Part shown: positions 38,432-45,884 of the stretch, piece after piece
Layout: each line of letters opens with the position of its first letter
How positions within the stretch are numbered: the stretch's first letter is position 1
NCBI RefSeq assembly: GCF_003731635.1
Contig: NZ_RCUA01000033.1
Span: 1-64,000, forward strand
Origin: Marisediminitalea oceani
GTDB taxonomy: Bacteria > Pseudomonadota > Gammaproteobacteria > Enterobacterales > Alteromonadaceae
DNA length: 64,000 nucleotides
Direction of reading: 5' to 3'
Notes under the pieces: generated by a model
What the model saw: the letters and a program-made list of their open reading frames with translations, nothing else
The model's database searches: none
What the model was told of the DNA's origin: nothing
Translations under genes and position numbers: made by a program

Positions 38432-38961
38432 TCCTCCAACTCCAGTAATTTTGCTCTGAATTCAGGCTCGGTGGTTTGTGGTCCAAGCCAGATATTAAAA
38501 AACCATTCGCCAAAAGCCGGGTCCTCTACTTCGCCCACCAGCTCATCATTGTGATAAAAACGCGTTCCTCCGGCACTGGTTTTGATGCCGGTGATAGTGT
38601 CCTGCTCTTTTACATCCGGGAAAATCTGCCGCATCGTACTCTGCCAGCGTTCAATGCGGGATTTGTCCGACAGCCCTTGTTCGCGCATTTCTTTAATCGA
38701 ACGCTCGGTGATATCTTCACCGTCAAAATCGCGAAGGTAGGTAAGCGCCAAAGCAAAAGACCCCTGTGGCTGCCATTTTCCCTGGGGAGCAAACAAGCGT
38801 GCGTCATAAACGTCCCAGAACAAATACGAGTAGCGGGCCTCACCCACTTTGGCTGCGCCGGGTATCGCTGAGCTAACCAATTCCGGCACGCTGCTGGCCT
38901 GTGCGGTATAACTCAAAATGAAAAATATCAGGGCGACTAGCCGCTGCAGATAACTTTTCAT
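38428..38961 (-). CDS. Chalcone isomerase-like secreted protein
   Basis: 177 residues with a signal peptide (LVALIFFILSYTAQA). The mature sequence matches bacterial chalcone isomerase-like proteins: GEARYSYLFWDVYDARLFAP, ALTYLRDFDGEDI, and DPAFGEWFFNIWLGPQTTEP. It is not expected to act on flavonoids; lipid or fatty-acid binding is proposed for the fold. First gene of a two-gene unit with DUF3833. A TGATC box lies about 50 bp upstream on the minus strand. Confidence 0.88.
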   Translation of the reverse strand: MKSYLQRLVALIFFILSYTAQASSVPELVSSAIPGAAKVGEARYSYLFWDVYDARLFAPQGKWQPQGSFALALTYLRDFDGEDITERSIKEMREQGLSDKSRIERWQSTMRQIFPDVKEQDTITGIKTSAGGTRFYHNDELVGEVEDPAFGEWFFNIWLGPQTTEPEFRAKLLELEE

Positions 38962-39096
38962 AAATTCTCCGAAAAATCTGATACTGCTTATACCGCAGCA
39001 ACCACATTCGTGATCACATTGGCAACGTACCGGCGATTGATCTTTGTAATGGCTGGGATTACCCTGCCCTTTTCGTTACTGATAGCAATAGCCACC

Positions 39097-40050
39097 ATGA
39101 CTACCGAGCATCTGCAAAAGCAGTTAGGACTCAGTCTGCCTTCTCCTTTAGAGCGTTTTACCCCAAACTGGCCGGGTGCAGAACGAGTAACGCTCTGGGT
39201 GAAACGAGATGACCTTATCCACCCGATTATTTCGGGTAATAAATGGCGCAAGCTGAGTCAGCTGTTGGCAGACAACGCTGCTACAACGCAACATATTGTG
39301 AGTTTTGGTGGGGGTTTCTCTAATCACCTGCACGCCCTTGGCTGGTGCTGCCATCAACTGGGTATTGAGTTCACGGCACTGATCAGAGGTAACTATGGAG
39401 CATCGCCTACGCCGATGCTAGCCGATCTGAGTCGCTGGCATGCCAATATCCGCTACCTGACTAAACTGGAATACAAGCAACGTGATGAGCCTGACTTCAT
39501 AGCCGGTCTGCGCAAACAATATCCCGGCGCTCTGATCGTTCCCGAGGGCGGCAGCCAGCAGGATGCGCTGGCGGGAGTTCAATCCATGCTTACGGAATGT
39601 CAGATTCCCTTTGATAAGATTATTACTCCTGTAGCAAGTGGCGCGACTCTAGCCGGGTTGATAAATGGGGCGGGAATAATTGATGGGGCCGGAATGCATA
39701 GCAGCGTCAGCGCCAGGCAGCAGGTATTGGGTATTGCAGTTCTTAATGGGGTTGGGTATCTTGAAAATCTGGTAGCACGATTTTTACCCGCTAAATCAAG
39801 CTGCGACTGGCAGATTCTGCATCAGTACCATCACGGTGGTTATGCCCGTACCTCGCCGGCGTTACTGACTTTGTGTGATGAAATGCAGCAGGAATATGAG
39901 ATCCCGCTAGAACCAGTCTATTCAGGCAAGGTATTTTATGCGGTAAAAGCCTTGCTCGCCCAAGGCGCTTTCGCGGCCGGCGAGCAAATTATCATTGTGC
40001 ACACCGGCGGACTACAAGGCGCCCGAACTGATCCTGACAGCCGTTCGTAA
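39097..40050 (+). CDS. PLP-dependent 1-aminocyclopropane-1-carboxylate deaminase / D-cysteine desulfhydrase family protein
   Basis: Fold-type II PLP enzyme, 317 residues from ATG 39097, which gives the family-typical short N-terminus before LWVKRDDLIHPIISGNKWRKL (PLP lysine in GNKWRKL). SFGGGFSNHLHALGW, VPEGGSQQDAL, PVASGATLAGL and IVHTGGLQGA follow. The longer frame from 39010 adds a hydrophobic stretch that homologues lack. Substrate not determinable: D-cysteine and ACC are the characterised ones. Confidence 0.88.
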   Translation: MTTEHLQKQLGLSLPSPLERFTPNWPGAERVTLWVKRDDLIHPIISGNKWRKLSQLLADNAATTQHIVSFGGGFSNHLHALGWCCHQLGIEFTALIRGNYGASPTPMLADLSRWHANIRYLTKLEYKQRDEPDFIAGLRKQYPGALIVPEGGSQQDALAGVQSMLTECQIPFDKIITPVASGATLAGLINGAGIIDGAGMHSSVSARQQVLGIAVLNGVGYLENLVARFLPAKSSCDWQILHQYHHGGYARTSPALLTLCDEMQQEYEIPLEPVYSGKVFYAVKALLAQGAFAAGEQIIIVHTGGLQGARTDPDSRS

Positions 40051-40091
40051 CGTTACCAATTATGAGCATTAAACACTAACAGGGAGACTAC

Positions 40092-40499
40092 ATGAGTGAC
40101 AATCACACCGTTTTTTCACGTCCCAGCCAGTTGTTAATCGACCGCTCGTTAACCCTGTGTAAATCACTGCTGCGAATGGAAAACTCCTTTTATCCTTTCG
40201 CAGCGATTTATGAAAACGGTCGCATAGGCTGTTTGTTCAGTGAAGACTTTGGCGTAGAAAATCCCGGTGAGATGCAAATTCTTGAGCATCTGCAATGGCG
40301 CATCATCGATAACATTACCGACAACGATGCCTACGCAACGTTAGTCTATGCAGCGCAAATTGAAATTAATGAACAGGAAGCCCAGGACGCCATTGTGATC
40401 ACATTGTGCGAACCTAATCGTCCGGAACGTTCAGTGGTCTATCCTTATTATCGTCAAAACCAGCGTGTCATCCTTGCACCACCGCTGGTTGAAAAGTAA
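40092..40499 (+). CDS. Hypothetical protein, 135 residues
   Basis: Soluble, acidic protein with no signal peptide or transmembrane segment. ATG preceded by AGGGAG. Segments such as ENSFYPFAAIYENGRIGCLF and EAQDAIVITLCEPNRPERSV suggest an alpha/beta fold. I do not recognise a family. It lies 41 bp after the PLP-enzyme gene and 112 bp before the carboxynorspermidine synthase gene on the same strand, so it may belong to either unit. Confidence 0.75.
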   Translation: MSDNHTVFSRPSQLLIDRSLTLCKSLLRMENSFYPFAAIYENGRIGCLFSEDFGVENPGEMQILEHLQWRIIDNITDNDAYATLVYAAQIEINEQEAQDAIVITLCEPNRPERSVVYPYYRQNQRVILAPPLVEK

Positions 40500-40611
40500 T
40501 CATCATCTATAATTCTACAGCACGGCAGACGGTCAACTTTGCTTGCCTATTTTGTGCCGTCTGATAGCATTCAACGCAAATTTTAAATCCATTACAAAAG
40601 GGATGAAGACT

Positions 40612-41814
40612 ATGTCTCGTGTTCTGATCATCGGCGCTGGTGGCGTAGCGGCAGTTACCGTAAAAAAATGTGCTCGCCTGCCTGAGTACTTCGACGAAAT
40701 TTACCTGGCCAGCCGCACTGTTTCCAAGTGTGAAGCTCTTCAGCAAGAAGTAGGTATCGACCATGTGAAAGGCGTTTTCGCCGTTGATGCTGATGATGCA
40801 AAAGCCGTTGAAGCGTTAATTAACGATGTTAACCCGGATCTGGTGGTTAACCTGGCGCTGCCGTATCAGGATCTGCCCATCATGGATGCCTGTCTGGCCA
40901 CCAAAACTGATTACCTCGATACCGCCAACTATGAGCCTAAAGATGTTGCCAAGTTTGAATACAGCTGGCAGTGGGCCTATCAGGATAAATTTAAAGATGC
41001 CGGTATCATGGCGCTGCTCGGCAGTGGTTTCGATCCGGGCGTAACCAACGTTTACACCGCCTACGCCGCGAAGCACTATTTCGACGAAATCCACTATCTG
41101 GACATTGTCGACTGTAACGGCGGCGATCACGGCCAGGCATTTGCCACTAACTTTAACCCTGAAATCAACATCCGCGAAATCACGCAGCGCGGCCGGTTCT
41201 GGGAAGACGGCGAGTGGAAAGAAACCGATCCGCTGAGCGTACGTGAAGATCTGGATTATCAGAACATTGGTGTTCGTGCGTCTTACCTGATGTTCCATGA
41301 AGAGCTGGAGTCTATTGTTAAGCACTTCCCGTCTCTGAAACGCGCGCGTTTCTGGATGACCTTCGGCGATGCTTATCTTAACCACCTACGGGTACTGGAA
41401 GGCATCGGTATGACCAGCATCGAGCCGGTGGAATTCCAGGGTCAGCAAATTGTTCCGCTGGAATTTTTGAAAGCGGTATTGCCTAACCCGGGCTCACTGG
41501 CCGAAGGCTACACCGGCATGACCTGTATCGGTACTTATATTACGGGTATCAAAGACGGCAAAGAAAAAACCATCTTCATCTATAACAATTGCGACCACGC
41601 GGTATGTAACGAAGAAGTGGGCGCTCAGGCAGTGTCTTACACTACCGGCGTACCGGCTATGATTGGCGCGATGATGATGCTACAGGGTAAATGGCATAAG
41701 CCAGGTGTTTGGAATATGGAGCAGTTCGATCCGGATCCGTTTATGGAAGAGCTCAACAAACACGGCTTGCCGTGGCATGTGCTTGAATGCGATAGCAGCC
41801 CATTCAGCAAATAA
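40612..41814 (+). CDS. Carboxynorspermidine synthase (saccharopine dehydrogenase family)
   Basis: NADPH-dependent enzyme condensing aspartate semialdehyde with diaminopropane or putrescine to carboxy(nor)spermidine. 400 residues. N-terminal Rossmann motif VLIIGAGGVAAVTVKKCA; LVVNLALPYQDLPIMDAC and LLGSGFDPGVTNVY are diagnostic. ATG 40612 chosen over ATG 40603 by distance from AAGGG. nspC follows 22 bp downstream. The pair forms the alternative, SAM-decarboxylase-independent route to triamines known from Vibrio and Campylobacter. Confidence 0.93.
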   Translation: MSRVLIIGAGGVAAVTVKKCARLPEYFDEIYLASRTVSKCEALQQEVGIDHVKGVFAVDADDAKAVEALINDVNPDLVVNLALPYQDLPIMDACLATKTDYLDTANYEPKDVAKFEYSWQWAYQDKFKDAGIMALLGSGFDPGVTNVYTAYAAKHYFDEIHYLDIVDCNGGDHGQAFATNFNPEINIREITQRGRFWEDGEWKETDPLSVREDLDYQNIGVRASYLMFHEELESIVKHFPSLKRARFWMTFGDAYLNHLRVLEGIGMTSIEPVEFQGQQIVPLEFLKAVLPNPGSLAEGYTGMTCIGTYITGIKDGKEKTIFIYNNCDHAVCNEEVGAQAVSYTTGVPAMIGAMMMLQGKWHKPGVWNMEQFDPDPFMEELNKHGLPWHVLECDSSPFSK

Positions 41815-41836
41815 CGGTATTAACGGAGACGACGGC

Positions 41837-42967
41837 GTGACCGATTTAACCCAACGCACTGATATTCCCTCCCCGTGCTATGTGCTGGAGGAAGCGAAGC
41901 TGGTTAACAACCTGGAACTGATGAAACGCGTACAGGATGAATCCGGCGCCAGAATTATTCTGGCCCTTAAAGGATTTTCCATGTGGTCTGTGTTTGACAT
42001 TGTAAAACAGTACCTCCATGGCGCTACCGCCAGTTCGGTGTGGGAAGCCAGACTTGCCAGTGAAATGGGCAAAGAGGTGCATGCCTACGCACCGGCTTAC
42101 AAAGCCAGAGACATTGCTGAACTGGCAGGCCTGGTCAATCATCTGTCGTTTAACAGTCTTACTCAATGGCAGGCGTACAAGGATGCTTTGCCTGGTGTTT
42201 CGCTGGGCTTGCGCATTAACCCTGAACATCAGGAAGCAGACACGCCGTTATACGATCCGGCCGCACCGGGTTCGCGCCTTGGGATCCGCGCCAGCGAACT
42301 GGAAGGTATCGATTTAAGCGGTATCGAAGGGTTTCATTGCCACAACCTCTGTGAGTGCGACTCTTACGCAACGGCTCGCACCCTCGAAGCCATCGAGCAG
42401 CGCTTTGGTAAATGGCTGGGTCAGCTAAAATGGTTAAATTTAGGCGGCGGGCATCTCATGACCCGTGCTGGCTATGACGTTGACCACCTGATTCGCACCC
42501 TGAAAACGTTTAAAGCCAAATACCCGCATCTGGATGTGATCCTCGAACCGGGTTCTGCAGTGGCCTGGCAAACCGGGCCTCTGATTGCCGAAGTAGTGGA
42601 TATCGTCAATAACGAGGGGCCCATTGCGCTGTTGGATATATCGGCCACCGCGCATATGCCGGACGTCCTGGAAATGCCCTATCGCCCGACGATATTGCAC
42701 GGCGGACAACCCGGAGAACTGGGTCATGATATCAAGCTTGGCGGCAACTCCTGCCTGGCAGGTGATGTTATAGACACCTACAGTTTTGCCGAGCCACTGG
42801 CTGTCGGTACGCGACTGCAGTTTGAAGACATGATGCATTACACCATGGTAAAAACCACGTTTTTTAACGGTGTGGAGCACCCGGCTATAGGAATTTTACG
42901 CTCCAACGGAGATTTTGAATTAGTCCGTCAATTCCATTACGACGATTTTAAAGCGCGCTTATCCTAA
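41837..42967 (+). CDS. nspC: Carboxynorspermidine decarboxylase
   Basis: Fold-type III PLP decarboxylase, 376 residues, converting carboxy(nor)spermidine to (nor)spermidine. GTG 41837 has GGAG 9 bases upstream; the longer frame lies inside the previous gene. PLP lysine in IILALKGFSMW; FHCHNLCECDS, LGGGHLMTRAGYD, LEPGSAVAWQTG and GNSCLAGDV are family motifs. A 7-bp stem (42955-42971) overlapping the stop may end transcription. Confidence 0.95.
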   Translation: MTDLTQRTDIPSPCYVLEEAKLVNNLELMKRVQDESGARIILALKGFSMWSVFDIVKQYLHGATASSVWEARLASEMGKEVHAYAPAYKARDIAELAGLVNHLSFNSLTQWQAYKDALPGVSLGLRINPEHQEADTPLYDPAAPGSRLGIRASELEGIDLSGIEGFHCHNLCECDSYATARTLEAIEQRFGKWLGQLKWLNLGGGHLMTRAGYDVDHLIRTLKTFKAKYPHLDVILEPGSAVAWQTGPLIAEVVDIVNNEGPIALLDISATAHMPDVLEMPYRPTILHGGQPGELGHDIKLGGNSCLAGDVIDTYSFAEPLAVGTRLQFEDMMHYTMVKTTFFNGVEHPAIGILRSNGDFELVRQFHYDDFKARLS

Positions 42968-42989
42968 GCGCCTTTCCATCACTCCGATT

Positions 42990-43012
42990 TTAACGCCTTG
43001 GCCTTGTTAGCT
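42990..43012 (-). repeat. Degenerate or minimal attC-like site
   Basis: On the minus strand GCTAACAAGGCC-AAGGCGTTA: both outer core boxes are present but the centre is almost missing. It begins 9 bp beyond the attC at 43021-43126 and could be a deleted attC marking the end of the array. Confidence 0.4.
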
Positions 43013-43020
43013 TTCATCAA

Positions 43021-43126
43021 TCTAACGCCCTAATTTGGCGCCACAAACGCGTGGGCTATATTGCGAAGCGCCCCGCGTGATTGTGTCCCAGAGAGCAAGG
43101 CGAGTGCCTTAATTTGATTGTTAGCT
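43021..43126 (-). repeat. attC-like site 1
   Basis: About 106 bp. On the minus strand it opens with AGCTAACAATCAAATTAAGGC and closes with GGCGCCAAATTAGGGCGTTAGA; the ends pair through CTAAC and AATT blocks. It follows the YoeB stop by 8 bp. Confidence 0.75.
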
Positions 43127-43134
43127 GCCACCTA

Positions 43135-43398
43135 TTAGTAATGGTAACGACACGAGATAACCGTAATTGCTGTATCGTCTACCGCATATACTAAACGGTT
43201 AGTGTCATCTATTCTGCGGAACCAGAAACCTGAAAGATTTTCTTTAAGAGGTTCCGGCTTTCCAATTCCATCAAATGGAGCGCGCTTAACATCAGAAATT
43301 AATTTATTGATACGTTTCAAGGTTTTCTTATCTTGAGTCTGCCAATATACGTAACTATTCCAAGCTTCATCAGTCCATGATAAAAGCCTGTTACTCAT
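43135..43398 (-). CDS. yoeB: YoeB/Txe family toxin
   Basis: 87-residue ribosome-dependent mRNA interferase of the RelE superfamily. Motifs: LLSWTDEAWNSYVYWQ, GKPEPLKENLSGFWFRRID and the C-terminal catalytic IVISCRYHY-type end (AITVISCRYHY, with the conserved His-Tyr). ATG 43398 overlaps the antitoxin stop by 8 bp, the usual coupling. It is the second gene of a two-gene cassette ending in attC site 1. Confidence 0.93.
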   Translation of the reverse strand: MSNRLLSWTDEAWNSYVYWQTQDKKTLKRINKLISDVKRAPFDGIGKPEPLKENLSGFWFRRIDDTNRLVYAVDDTAITVISCRYHY

Positions 43399-43645
43399 CA
43401 AGAAGTTCTCGCTGGGTCGTTTTTGCCGATCTAAACTGTTCTATTGAACGATTTAAGTGTTCAGAGTTGGCTGGAGAACGAAGTAGATGAACGGTTTCCA
43501 TAAGGCTGTTGTAGTAATCTAATGACATTACAACAGCATCTTCAGAGTCACGACGAGTGATTATTGTTGTATCTGCATCGTTAATTACATTGTCCAACAC
43601 GGCTTTTAGACCATTTCGTGCTTCGGTAAAAGAGACAATTCTCAT
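43391..43645 (-). CDS. yefM: YefM/Phd family antitoxin
   Basis: 84 residues. The N-terminal DNA-binding Phd/YefM fold has MRIVSFTEARNGLKAVLDNV and TIITRRDSEDAVVMSLDYYNSLMET; the acidic C-terminus (TTQRELLDE) would neutralise YoeB. The ATG at 43645 has a GGGG(T)G site upstream and gives the normal N-terminus. Likely autoregulates its own promoter, which should lie in the 90 bp at the 5' end of the cassette (43646-43735). Confidence 0.93.
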   Translation of the reverse strand: MRIVSFTEARNGLKAVLDNVINDADTTIITRRDSEDAVVMSLDYYNSLMETVHLLRSPANSEHLNRSIEQFRSAKTTQRELLDE

Positions 43646-43743
43646 TTTGCACCCCACTTGTACATTATATTGGACAAGTCTAGATCGAAAATAAGCACAT
43701 GTACAGGATATTGTGCATTACTGCGCTGTGGCAGCTAACATCC

Positions 43744-43849
43744 TCATAACGGGCAAAAATACCTAGGCTAAAATACCGAGCGAAGCGAGGGGAGCCTACG
43801 TGTTTTTGTCCCTAGCGAGCACAGCGAGTGGTTAATGCCTTTGTTAAAT
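43744..43849 (-). repeat. attC-like site 2
   Basis: About 106 bp. Minus strand: ATTTAACAAAGGCA at one end and TTTTTGCCCGTTATG at the other; inner arms ACACGTAGGCT and AGCCTAGGTAT pair. The stop codon of the membrane protein gene lies inside the first core box. Confidence 0.75.
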
Positions 43850-44164
43850 GCCAATCACCAACTTCATCGATTCTGCCGCAGATATAAAACCCAGTATAAA
43901 GAATAACATACGTATTAAAATATTAACTGCAAAACGCAATGTATCAGGTTCATACCATGGTTTTTTATCAAAATCATATTCTGTACGAAGTTGTCGCTGA
44001 TACTCTCCAATAATTTGCTTACCAATAACCAGCAAAAAAATTAAGGAGAAAAAGGTAAAAGCGAAAACTCCACCTGGAAGAGAATAAAACTCAATAACAG
44101 CTTCGCTGAGTACTAATAAAACTCCAGCTATAAATGATGTTGTTTTTGTGGCTTCCATTGGCAT
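43844..44164 (-). CDS. Cassette-encoded small membrane protein, 106 residues
   Basis: Three hydrophobic segments (SFIAGVLLVLSEAVIEF, GVFAFTFFSLIFLLVIG, FAVNILIRMLFFILGFISA) separated by a charged central loop (EYQRQLRTEYDFDKKPWYEPD). No family recognised. ATG 44164 overlaps the cassette junction itself, so its ribosome site would lie in the preceding attC; ATG 44158 is an alternative. The TAA stop is within the core box of attC site 2. Confidence 0.65.
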   Translation of the reverse strand: MPMEATKTTSFIAGVLLVLSEAVIEFYSLPGGVFAFTFFSLIFLLVIGKQIIGEYQRQLRTEYDFDKKPWYEPDTLRFAVNILIRMLFFILGFISAAESMKLVIGI

Positions 44165-44230
44165 TAACGCTTTAAACAGCGGAAAACGTGAGCAAAGCGA
44201 GTAGTTTTCCGCTGCTTTAAATTGTTATAT
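44163..44230 (-). repeat. attC-like site 3
   Basis: 68 bp and the clearest of the set: minus strand ATATAACAATTTAAAGCAGC to GTTTAAAGCGTTAAT, with a perfect inner arm pair AGCGGAAAAC/GTTTTCCGCT around a 16-base centre. The DUF4262 gene stop TAA lies in its first box. Confidence 0.85.
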
Positions 44231-44689
44231 TTCACTAAGCTCACCGGACCCATTTAAGATGGGTTGTGCCCATCGATAAAACTCGGATCTATCGTTGAAC
44301 CATGGCCAAAAACCATCTGTCGTTGGCCATATCATTTGCAACATATCGAAGTCATCTCCGTCGTGAAGCCATAAACCCCAGCCTAAATATTCTTCGTAAT
44401 GTGACTTATCCATTTTTATAAAGCAGACATCAAAGCCTTCAAGAAAATCGGAATAGTAATTACCAGGTTCAAATACTTCACCATCAAGCAAACGGTTCTT
44501 GTAATTGTTGATAATCGAGTGAGCCAAATCTAGCTTCAGTCCCACAATGATAAGGTCAGGCTTACTTTGGTTCTTATTGATGCCAATTGAATAACTGAAG
44601 CAAGGTTCTCCGTCACCTTCCATAACCTTCAATACGTGACACCCGAACTTCTCGATATCACTTAGTGCTTTTTCATCCTTTTCGTCCAC
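44225..44689 (-). CDS. DUF4262 family protein (cassette)
   Basis: 154 residues, cytoplasmic. GCHVLKVMEGDGEPCFSYSIGI and KPDLIIVGLKLDLAHSIINNY match the DUF4262 pattern; the C-terminus is Trp-rich (WGLWLHDGDDFDMLQMIWP, GFWPWFNDRSEFYRW), also family-like. GTG start with GGAG 7 bases upstream. Function unknown; the family is often found on mobile or polymorphic loci. It occupies a single-gene cassette. Confidence 0.82.
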   Translation of the reverse strand: MDEKDEKALSDIEKFGCHVLKVMEGDGEPCFSYSIGINKNQSKPDLIIVGLKLDLAHSIINNYKNRLLDGEVFEPGNYYSDFLEGFDVCFIKMDKSHYEEYLGWGLWLHDGDDFDMLQMIWPTTDGFWPWFNDRSEFYRWAQPILNGSGELSEI

Positions 44690-44705
44690 TAAAGTCTCCG
44701 TGAAA

Positions 44706-44782
44706 TATAACGCTCACATAAACGGCGCGAGGTACGAGCGTCCGGCGACCGATAGGGAGCGAATTTCATGTGCTTGTTAGCT
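44706..44782 (-). repeat. attC-like site 4
   Basis: 77 bp. Minus strand AGCTAACAAGCACATGAAA at one end and TTTATGTGAGCGTTATA at the other; CACATGAAA pairs with TTTATGTG. The stop of the upstream membrane protein gene lies within the first box. Confidence 0.8.
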
Positions 44783-45193
44783 ACTTGGCCCATTATACTT
44801 TTGAAGAGCCTTTTCAACTTTTTTATCAATGTTGCGAAGTACAAGCGGAGTTGAATAGCCCAACACTAACGACAAAAACCAAAGCCGACCCGCAGCACTA
44901 GCAGTTGGCTGAATAGCTCCAAGAAAAAGGAACGCAATACCAAAGCCAATTCCTGTTCCTGCGAGCCACATACCCATAACCCAATAACCTCTTTGCCTTC
45001 GACTCTCTTTTGTTTGCTTCCTTTTTTCCTCGATAGTCGAGTTCGAGACCGACTCATATACTGGCGGCTTGAGCAAATCTATTTCAGAAGTCCAGCCTCG
45101 GATTAAGCTTGCGACTCCGGCTATAAAAGGGCAGGTCCAAAGTAGAGCTTCATCTTGCATACTCATGTTAAATATTTCGTTTAATTCAAACAC
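44777..45193 (-). CDS. Cassette-encoded membrane protein, 138 residues
   Basis: Three hydrophobic segments: an N-terminal one (LLWTCPFIAGVASLI), then GYWVMGMWLAGTGIGFGIAFLFLGA and AAGRLWFLSLVLGYSTPLVL, separated by a charged loop (NSTIEEKRKQTKESRRQR). No family recognised. GTG start at 45193 with GGA 8 bases upstream; ATGs at 45166 and 45160 are alternatives. The stop TAA is inside attC site 4. First cassette of the array. Confidence 0.65.
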   Translation of the reverse strand: MFELNEIFNMSMQDEALLWTCPFIAGVASLIRGWTSEIDLLKPPVYESVSNSTIEEKRKQTKESRRQRGYWVMGMWLAGTGIGFGIAFLFLGAIQPTASAAGRLWFLSLVLGYSTPLVLRNIDKKVEKALQKYNGPSS

Positions 45194-45214
45194 ATTTCAG
45201 TCCGTTGTGTGAGT

Positions 45215-45268
45215 AGCTAACTGTAAAATAGACACCAAAACAGTCCGAATAAAACTGCCATTTTGGTG
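45215..45268. repeat. Array boundary: core-like site plus inverted repeat
   Basis: AGCTAAC (45215-45221; minus-strand GTTAGCT) is followed 12 bp on by CACCAAAACAGT...ACTG...TTTTGGTG (45233-45268), an inverted repeat with 8-bp perfect outer arms. It may be a relic attI, a diverged attC, or an unrelated hairpin. The 45269-45480 stretch beyond holds no recognisable gene. Confidence 0.4.
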
Positions 45269-45480
45269 CTTATCAATTTCCTAATAACTTCAGATTATCT
45301 TAAAGGTCCAACAGATAAAAGAATGCGGATGTGGTGGTGTTTTTTATCCAACATTAAATACGCCACTCCCTACTAAAATTGTAGTTTGGCGTAAAACGCG
45401 CACCAGAGAATAAATTACGCTCTCTCGGCAGCTACCATCGCTTTAATTTTTGGCTGATAACTGAGCGCTTAAGATTAAGC

Positions 45481-45747
45481 TTATATAATACCGTGCCCAC
45501 GGCTTATACCGCTGGCAGCAATTTTGCCTTCTGCCAGTACCGTATCGTCGAGTTTAATTTTGAACGGGCTGTCAGCTTTGCCAACAATACTGTATTCAAA
45601 CCCGTAAATATGGTTGTCATGAATATGCACCGTTGCTGAGCGGGCCGGTGAGACTAATTCGTAAACCCCGTTGTCGGCATGCTCATTGATGATATTCACC
45701 ATCCAGTTACCGCGGTCCATATCGATATTGAGCGTTTTCTCAAGCAT
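45481..45747 (-). CDS. Hypothetical protein, 88 residues
   Basis: Small soluble protein, with beta-strand-rich text (NGVYELVSPARSATVHIHDNHIYGFEYSIVGKADSPFKIKLDD) and a His-containing VHIHDNHIYG stretch. ATG 45747 with CGGAG upstream. Not recognised. It stands between the cassette array and rsmI on the same strand, and its codon use is closer to the chromosomal genes than to the cassettes. Confidence 0.65.
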   Translation of the reverse strand: MLEKTLNIDMDRGNWMVNIINEHADNGVYELVSPARSATVHIHDNHIYGFEYSIVGKADSPFKIKLDDTVLAEGKIAASGISRGHGII

Positions 45748-45884
45748 TCGTCATTCTCCGAAAAACGTTGTGTGTCACCTGAAATAACTAAAGAAGCACA
45801 CTGCAACTGCCAGTGTGTTGATATTTGAATTATTGAAATAACGGCCTTAGAACTAACAGCCGGATGTAGGGCAAAATGTTAGAT

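Larger units (their letters stand above)
42990..45221 (-). mobile_element. Integron-type gene cassette array without integrase (CALIN)
   Basis: Four attC-like sites in one orientation (43021-43126, 43744-43849, 44163-44230, 44706-44782) delimit short minus-strand genes: YefM-YoeB, a membrane protein, a DUF4262 protein and another membrane protein. Each site begins with xxTAAC and ends with GTTAxx and has inner arms that pair imperfectly, as in single-stranded attC folding. The block is AT-richer than its surroundings and lies between housekeeping genes nspC and rsmI. A further core-like GTTAGCT ends the array at 45215-45221. No tyrosine recombinase gene is present in the window. Confidence 0.8.

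Noticed and set aside
39010-39096. N-terminal hydrophobic extension of the PLP deaminase family protein
   Set aside because: The family starts near ATG 39097; the extension overlaps the promoter region of the divergent gene and would make a cytoplasmic enzyme look secreted.
42955-42971. Hairpin over the nspC stop as a terminator
   Set aside because: Seven-bp stem with a 3-base loop but only a short T-run and overlap with coding sequence; not confident enough for a separate feature.
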